Assembly (NCBI GenBank): GCA_002118135.1
Contig: BDIU01000325.1
Location: 62,001 to 126,000, forward strand
DNA from: Trebouxia sp. TZW2008
Taxonomy: Eukaryota > Chlorophyta > Trebouxiophyceae > Trebouxiales > Trebouxiaceae
DNA: 64,000 nucleotides
Reading direction: 5' to 3'
Positions 13,101 to 22,100 of the stretch are shown here, in pieces (position 1 is the stretch's first letter; every line of letters starts with the position of its first letter). Position numbers and translations under genes: made by a program. The notes beneath the pieces were generated by a model that worked only from the letters and a program-made list of their open reading frames with translations, ran no database searches and was not told the origin of the DNA.

Positions 13101-16100
13101 GTTTGACTGCAAGCTCTAGTGAGAGCTCATCAAACCCACCAGAAAGCGCTGATGATGCCTCTGATTGAAGCTCCTCATCATGCAGTGGGCAGAAGATGTC
13201 TGGGTGACTGATGATCATTCGCACATTGTGCAAAGGCGAGGCGCCGGTGTTACGCATGACCAGGCGGCATCTGTGCAGCTCCCCTTCAAGAAGAGTCCCA
13301 GGCCGTTGAAGCAACTCGACCTGCAGGCTTTGCAAGAGTTCATATTGGGTTTGTTTTGCTGTTGACGCTGTACAGCGGCGAGGCGCCAGTGTTATGCATG
13401 ACCAGGCGGGATCTGTGCAGCTCCCCTTCAAGAAGAGTCCCTGGCCTTTGATGCAACTCAACCTGCAGCTCACACAGCAAGCGACTTGATATCTACAGTA
13501 CCAGGACCAAATTGTCAAAACTTTGATGTGTAAGGTGTACACACAGCCTGTAGTCATGCATTGCAGTCAGCACCGTCAAAGTCATAGGTGTAGTCAAAAG
13601 CTGTAGTGACCACCACTGGTTGCGAGAGGACTTTTCTGCCTTGGCTTTGTGCACACAAAACTGCTTTTGAAGGTGGCCCCAACCAAAGTATAAAGCCTGT
13701 TGTGATCATTCATTTTGCCTGATTGCCAGACATGCGTTGTCTTGTGGTCAACAGGCATGTAAGGGGAGCTCACCTGTAGCTTAGGAGCAGCTGGAATGAC
13801 ATTGAAGGACAGAACTTGGTTGGCAGATCTGTTCCCCTTCGCCTGCACAGGCATCCTGCATGAAAGGCAAATCCCACATCAACTCTCTGCTGTCTCTGTT
13901 GTTACAACAACAGCTGCAACGTGAGTCTCTGGTGGCAGCAGTGTAATGATCAAGCATGGCAACCAGAGGATACATGTGACAAGTGTAGCTTGCGGTTTGG
14001 CGATGTGAGATTGATAGCAACAACGCAAAGTCAGCATTCTTAGTGCATCACATGGCTCAACTGTGCAGAGCAGGGCCAACACGATGTTGCAGCAACCAAG
14101 GGTACTTCCAAAGATGGTTTAGAATAGCACAGGACCAAACTGGTTGGAGACACTTGATTGCTTCAGTACGTACCTAGCTGGGCCTGCTGAGCCTGTCTAG
14201 CACACATTTACAATGAATTGAAATGACAAGAGAGCAATGTCAGGTTTGAGACTCCACACCCTGAAAACCTTTGCAGGAACATCAAATCGCACCCACTTGC
14301 CAGGACATATACAAAGGGCATGCTGTATGCATCTGGTGACTATACCTAAATTGACAAGTGAGGGATGTCAAATGCATGGGCAGATGCAGCACATGGATTT
14401 TGAGAACAGGCGCCAAATCATACCTAGAGCCTGTCCTGCGATGCTGCGGGGCCTTTGCAGCAAACAGCCTTCTGCCCTGCGCTTGCCCATTCAGAACCCA
14501 CTCTAGCCCTGTGATCCTGAGCAGGCCCGGCTTCAGAGGTATGATGCTCAGACGGACAATGTCGCTGTCACCAGGCTTTACCACAATCTCCTGTTCCAAG
14601 ACCTGTATGCATGCAGATTTCAACGACTGAACAGCCACAAAGGCTGGTTGGATGCTGTGAATGCTTTCTACTGTTGCAGGGTACTTGTAGACGGACAACG
14701 TCACTGACACCAGCTTTGTTCACAATGTGCTGTTCTGACACCTGCGTCAATGCAGGCTCGATCAGCCTCTTCAAAGGCTGGTTTGATGCTTGAGCCAATA
14801 TACCAGATCTGATCTCATAGCCATAGCTGAGCATACTCAGTGACAGGTCCTAAGGTCCTGTAGTGCCACTGACATGCTTGTACACAACTCTGACTTGGGT
14901 CACCATTAAGCAACATGGACATTGCTGATGTGCACACTGTGATGACAAACTATCAATGAACTTTGACATGTGCACGATGCAAGCCTCAAGTCAGATATAA
15001 TCTGGAGACCGCAGCTGTACCTGCACATACTCGTTGACAGGTCCTATAGCTCCACTGTCATGCTCATACACAGCTCTGACTTGTGTCAAGCTGACGCCAA
15101 TGGACATGGGGTTGCTGATGTGCACGTCTACACCCACTGCTTCCCCAGCCACAGCTGTGTTGTGCTGAACAGCTATCAAGCTGGACTTGCTGCCACCGTC
15201 TAACCAGGACACCAGATTGCTCTCAGAGCCTGCACAGAACAGTAGTACAGTAAGCTCTCACATTGATGTGAAAAAAAGCTTACATTGATAGGCATGTTTG
15301 GGAGGCCTCAGATAGACCATGATGCCGCTTGGTCTGCTCTTCAAGAGCAGTCTGCCATGGATATAGGACCTGCACAATGCAAGGTCACACAAGGATCATA
15401 CAATCAGCAACCAATCAATGCCTCTTGATGGCAGTGATGCTTCTGAATAAAATCACATTAAAAGGTATCATTTTTGCTACTTGCGCATGCAATATAAATT
15501 TGCCGAGAGCAAGCCTTTTGCAGACAGCATGCTGAGGGAACTCAATGCGCTGTAAAACGCGCATAAACCAGTCTCACGCCATTGCCTTGATTCCATGTGC
15601 TGCAGCTGAGCAGTTCCAATGCGCAGCAAGACACTCTTACAGCGCAAAAAGATTGCTTGGCAGTCTTGCTGCATCCTGTGTGCTCAGCCGATGCAAGAAG
15701 CATTTCATGTGGAGGTGCAACAGCTGACAAGGCTTACATGGTTTCCAGTCCATGGCATGCTTAGCAAATGAAAACACTCACTTGAGTGTACATGCAACAA
15801 TTAGCACGCTTGTCTGATTGTTTATACATGGCGTGCTCGGCAAACATGGAGACACCTGAATGTCGTAAGTTATTCTGAATGCATCCATGTTCTGTTGATC
15901 TGTATTTTCTGCAGCATTTGTTTTTTTGGACATAATGGCAACAAGCAGAAAATGGTGTGTAACCTGCAAGGAATGGGCCTTCAAGCTGTCTCCAATGAGT
16001 CTCTGGGAAGGACAAGGCTGCTGCATTGGCATGGGAGAACTGGTCATCAAAGACCGCATGGGCGTGCGCCACATCCACCACAGGCAGGGGCAGTTCCAGC

Positions 16101-19100
16101 ACCAGGGGCTTGCCCTGCAGCATGCACACACAGCAGGTCAGACATGAAGAAAAGACAAGAGCCGTGCAGAAATTGAGACAAAGTGGCTGCTCATGTACAC
16201 AGATGGCGTTCCACAGGCATAAGCAGACACACAGGCGCAGGCGCAGGCGCAGGCGCAGGCGCAGGCACAGATGCATACATGCAAACACAGCCTCAACCAG
16301 ATGCTAATCACAGAGAACTAGATGGAGTAAACGTGGCAACAACAGCAACAACAGCAGCAACAGCGACAGCGACGGCCACAGCCAGAAACTCTGCAGCAAC
16401 CCTGTGCAGTGCTAGCCTGGTGAACAGCATCCAAGGATTGCCGTGAATCGCTCCCTTGCACAACTATTGCAGCCTGAGGCAGGTACAGACACACGCAGCC
16501 ATGCAGAGGTATCCAGACTTCAGCATGTTGCGTAAAGACCTACGATGTGCAGAGAATCTGTACAGCGCTAGCCTGGTGCTCTGGTGGGTGCACAATCTCC
16601 AAGAGCTTGCTTGAATGTGCAACTCCAAGACACAGAGGCACAGACAGCAGCAAAGACAGCACTACAAGATAGGACCACAGACATTGGGTCCACATACTTG
16701 TGCAGTACTAGCCTGGGGAACAGCACTCGAGATCTTGCTTGACTAAGCAGCCCCAATACACAGAGACAAAGACAACGCTGTACAACAGTACTACAGACAG
16801 AAGATCTGAAGGGGACCTGTGCAGAGCTAGCCTGGTCAACAGCATCCAAGAACTGCTGCAAGTAGCGCTTCTGCAGGGCTGTTGCAGCCTGAGGGCAGGG
16901 CAGAATGGCCATGAAGTGGCGATCACAGAGACACAGAGACACACACAGACATAGAGGGAGAACAAGACAAGAAATGAGCACAGGGACAACAGCAACAGAC
17001 AGTGGATCTGCAGTGCACCTGTGCAGCACTAGCCTGATGAACTGCGTCCAAGAACTGCTGCAAGTATTGCCCCTGTANNNNNNNNNNNNNNNNNNNNNNN
17101 NNNNNNNNNNNNNNNNNNNNNNNNNNNNNNNNNNNNNNNNNNNNNNNNNNNNNNNNNNNNNNNNNNNNNNNNNNNNNNNNNNNAAGTATTGCCCCTGTAG
17201 GGCTGTGGCGGCCTGGGGGCAGGGCAGAATGGCCATGAAGTGGCAAGCACAGAGACACAGAGACACACACAGACATAGAGTGAGAACAAGACAAGAAATG
17301 AGCACAGGGACAGCAGCGATAGAAAGTGAATCTGCAGCGCACCTGTGCAGCACTAGCCTGATGAAGTGCGTCCAAGAACTTTTGCAAGTAGCGCCCCTGT
17401 AGGGCTGTGGCGGCCTGGGGGCAGGGCAGAATGGCCATGAAGTGGCAAACACAGAGACACAGAGACACACACAGACATAGAGTGAGAACAAGACAAGAAG
17501 TGAGCACAGGGACAGCAGCGATAGAAAGTGAATCTGCAGCGCACCTGTGCAGCACTAGCCTGATGAACTGCGTCCAAGAACTTTTGCAAGTAGCGCCCCT
17601 GTAGGGCTGTGGCGGCCTGGGGGCAGGGCAGAATGACCATGAAGTGGCGATCACAGAGACACAGAGACACACACAGACATAGAGGGAGAGCAAGACAAGA
17701 AATGAGCACAGGGACAGCAGCAACAGACAGTTGATCTGCAGCGCACCTGTGCAGCACTAGCCTGATGAACTGCGTCCAAGAACTGCTGCAAGTAGTGCCC
17801 CTGTAGGGCTGTGGCGGCCTGGGGGCAGGGCAGAATGGCCATGAAGTGGCGATCACAGAGACACAGAGACACACACAGACATAGAGTGAGAACAAGATAA
17901 GAAATGAGCACAGGGACAGCAGCAACAGACAGTGGATCTGCAGCGCACCTGTGCAGCACTAGCCTGATGAACTGCGTCCAAGAACTGCTGCAAGTAGCGC
18001 CCCTGTAGGGCTGTGGCGGCCTGAGGGCAGGGCAGAATGGCCATAAAGTGGTGAACGGCGGCCTGTAGGTTTCCCATTTCACGGAAGGTGCGGCCTAGGG
18101 TGTCGTGGATGTGCTCCTCTATGAATTGCCAGGAACGGCCTTTATACACACTCAGCGCTTGCCTGCAGTTGACCTTTTTCTGTGAAAAGCCTAACAGTGT
18201 ACAGGATGGCCATGAAGTTGTAACTGGCGGCCCGTAGGTTCCCCATCTCGCAGAAGGTGGAGCCTAGGGTTTCGTGAACTTTTATTTCTAAAAACTGCCA
18301 GGATCAACCTGTTTGTACTCAGCGCTTGCCTGCAGTCAGCATGATGTTGCATGGGCATGAGCAAACAACAACACGTTCAAGGACGACCCCAAAAGGAGTA
18401 TGCGCGTCTTGCACAGCACACATTCAGCAAGTTCATGTCGTACTCTGCTTTGTATAATCTCAATCCCTTTCCCTTGTAGCTCAAGTCTACTATATTGATG
18501 CGCTGTCCCGCAACTGAGTGCAGGAGAGCATAGGGTTTCCTTGGCTTATAAGGAGGTTCACAAGGTCGACAAGGCCAGAGTTGCAGACTTACAAGTAGCA
18601 GCGGATGCCCAGAGTCCTTTGGCTAAAGTTGAGGTACTTGAGCCCGGCCAGGACCGTCGTGAAGGCAAACTTCCGCAAGCTTGCAGGGGCCGTCTGCAGC
18701 AGCCCCAGGGCTGCTTGCTCCATTAGTAATGCAGACCGTACGTTGTCTGACTCCTACACACACAGATCAAAACTAAAGCAGTAGTCTACTGTTGTTGCAG
18801 ATGTACAATCAGCCAAGGCTGACTGTGTGCTTGAACCAAGACGACTTGGGTTGCAGTCCACTTTCAGTAACTTGCCTCAAACACATTCGATCATGGGCCA
18901 CAGCACCATGTATTGAGCACTCAAGGGTACAGTCCGCATGCGATAACACTGAGAAAAGTAGGGCGAATTAGGCATCTGACCTGACACTAATCAAGACAGG
19001 GTGTGCTTCCAAATGCAGGCCATTCTGTTTGCAGTAGTCCGCCAGCAGCACAGCACAAGCCACAGTGAATGCTGCACAATATCAAGGATGAAGACAAAAC

Positions 19101-22100
19101 AGGCTTGAGAATAAAACTCCCTCTGACCTGACTTTGGGCTTTCATCAAGGCAGAATGCGCTTCAAAGAGCAGCCCACGCTGCTTGCAGTAGCCTGCCAGC
19201 AGCAGCACGCCACGTCCAAGGTGGCCTAATGTAATGAAGTGATGCAAAGGAAGAGACTGAAAGGTTCGCCAGGTTTTCAGAAGCTGAACAGAACAGTAAA
19301 CGGTCTATGTCTGACCTGACTCTGTGCTTCCAACAAAGCTGAGTGGGCTTCAGAAAGCAGGCCATGCTGCTTGCAGTAGTCCGCCAGCAGCAGCATACTC
19401 CTGGGTGACAGTCCGACATAGCAGCAAATACAGAGGCATGCACACAGTTTTGAAAAGGCTTGGTGTCTGACCTGACTCTGAGTCTTCGTCAAGGCTGAGT
19501 GCGCTTCTGAGTGTGAGCCATGCTGCTTGCAGTAGTCTGCCAACAGCAGCATCCCGCAACCAGGGTGGCTCGACTCAAATCATCAGTAGACAGAGCAGGC
19601 ATTAAGATGCCTCAGAAAGAGCAGAATACAGGTGTCTGACCTGACTTTGGGCTTTCATCAAGGCAGAGTGTGCTTCTGAGTGCAGCCCATGCTGCTTGCA
19701 GTAGTCCGCCAGCAGTAGCATGCTCCTGGTCGCCAGCCTCACACAGGCCTTGGGCCGCAAAGGATCCACAGAGTTGTAACGGTAGAAGGCCTCTCTGAAG
19801 AGGGATGTCACATCAGACATGGGTGCACCTGTCATGAAGCTACTCAGCGCCAACATCTCCTGCAGCAAACAAGCACAAAGTGACCGCTGGGTTATGACTG
19901 AGCCGTATAAAACCTTTCTCAATAGCTTGTGCAAATGCTGAATGAAGCAATGGTCGGGATTATGCAACAGATTGGGTGAGCGGGTGGGTGGATGGGAGGG
20001 TGCATGGGTACATGGGACGCTGGGGTGGGAGCCTAGGTGGGCGCATGGGTGAGTGGGCCATGGAGGAAGACACGACAAAGCAAGCAAGGCGGCGATGACT
20101 GACTGAGCAATGTAACGCTGAGGGTATTGCACGTACCTGTACTCCTGCTAAGTGCTTCCAAGCCTTGTCAGTCTTGTAGTCACTAGCCAGCAGTTTCAGT
20201 GTTGACAGCGCAGTTTCATAGTCCTGCATGACAAATGCCAGGTCCGCCAGCTGGCGCATCTGCCCCTCCACTGTGGCAGAACCATACTGGGATGAACCCC
20301 CTGGGCCCGCTTGACCACCCCTTGGGGTCTCAGATGCTGCGCTGCTTTTGCTGCGGAACAGAAATGTCTTCAGCTGATTGCGCAGTCCTCTTCGGCTGAC
20401 TGTCACCTGCAGGTCACTGCATTCATGTCGGAAACACGGCAGCGCTCCTTTCTGCTTTACAACAGCTTGTGTGCAATCGCTCAAGCAAAGATGGTGCTGG
20501 GTTGTCACATTGACAGCCACTGCATTGCACCATTGCATGCAGTTGTGAGAAGCAATATCACATGCTCCCGCTGTCAAGCAGCTTGTTGAGTGCTGTTTCA
20601 AACGCAACCTGCATCATGTCAGGTGCATAAATCTGGCATTGATTGTTGTGTTCACACCTTTACCCAAAATCTCATTCAAAGTGCAACTCAGAGAACAATG
20701 ACAATGAAGCTTGGCAACAGCTTACCTGATGATTGAGAGTCCTGACTCTGACCTCAAGATAGGGTAGCAGCACTCTGACCGCAAATTCCTCCAAGAATTT
20801 GGCTATGCTCTGCATATCTGTGGTGGACAGGCTGGCGCCATACCCCTGGGGGGGTATTGGGGGCCGCACCTGGGGTTCTCCTGCCAGCCAGATCAACTTG
20901 AAATCATTGTGCTAAATATGTGCGGACATGACATGACTACAGCTGAGCTACATCTAAACTTTCCATTTTCAATGATGACAGTATAGAATGACACTAGTAC
21001 TGTAATAGTATAACTGTGTGGAAACATATGCAGACGTTTTGAGGATGCTATCAAGATTTTGCGTGCATTTGCCTGAGTGTTATACTATGGTGAGCTGTCA
21101 GGGTGTAGACGGTACCATCAAGGTGTGTGGAACATGCTGCATTGCAGATTGCAGCATCAACAGCATCTGATGTCATTGCTGCTGTGTTTGTGGACTACCA
21201 CAGCTGCGTCTGGAGCTTTTTAAGTCCACAACCACAGCAGCAGTGACACTGCAACTGTCGGCACAAAGGCAGCATACCACACATCATGCAGGGACAGCGT
21301 CGAAGTTGCACTTGCAACGGGCCCATTGTGCCTGCCCTGACCCCTGATGCTGCTGCAGATTCACAATCAAGTCAAACAGCAGTGACTGCTCTGACCAGAC
21401 TGTCTTTGCTGCATCTGTCAGCATACATGCAGAATGCCAGACAATATGCAGGGGCAGCATTGAAGGGGACTCTGTTCAAGGGACTGTTGTAATTGCCCCA
21501 CCCCTAGTGTCACAAAGTTGCAACGAAGTCAAAATGCATTGATTGCACCAGATTTGCTGTCTTTGCTGCATCTGTCGGCACACAAGCAGAATGCCAGAAA
21601 GCCTGCAGGGGCAGCATTAGAGGGGACTCTGTTCAAGGGGCTGTTATATTTGCATCGTCCCTGCTACGGTTACAGCTTTGCGAACAAGTCAGAAAGCAGG
21701 AAGCACACTGGCATGGCTGTCTTTGCTGCATCTGGCGGCACACAAGCAGAATGTTAGGCATCATGCAGGAGCAGCGTCAAAGCGGCTACTACATCTACCT
21801 GTCCCTGATGCATTCTACGCTTGGTAACCAACACAAACAGCAGTGACTGCGTCGGCAAGGGTGCACCAGCGACGCTGACACTTCTACATCTGTTAGCACA
21901 CACAGAATGCCAGATTTCATACAGAAACAGCATCAAAGCAGCAGTTCAAGGGACAGGTCGAGAGGGCATTTTCACAAAGGTAGGTTTAGAAGGGCATGCT
22001 GAAAGAAGCAGTTGTACCTGCCCCACCCCCTGGCAAAGTGCCCCTGATGTGCGCCCTCCACAAGCCCTCATAGCCTATGCTGCTGTCCTTCTCTGCTTTG

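Noticed and set aside
16905..17402. Plus-strand ORF of 165 codons through the repeat array
   Set aside because: It runs across the N gap and is the antisense of the exon 11-derived repeats; the periodic RHRDTHRHR text reflects the repeat, not a gene.
16385..17948. Regularly spaced repeats resembling a CRISPR array
   Set aside because: Units are about 200 nt, contain exon and intron sequence of TRAPPC8, have no unique spacers, and the DNA is eukaryotic.
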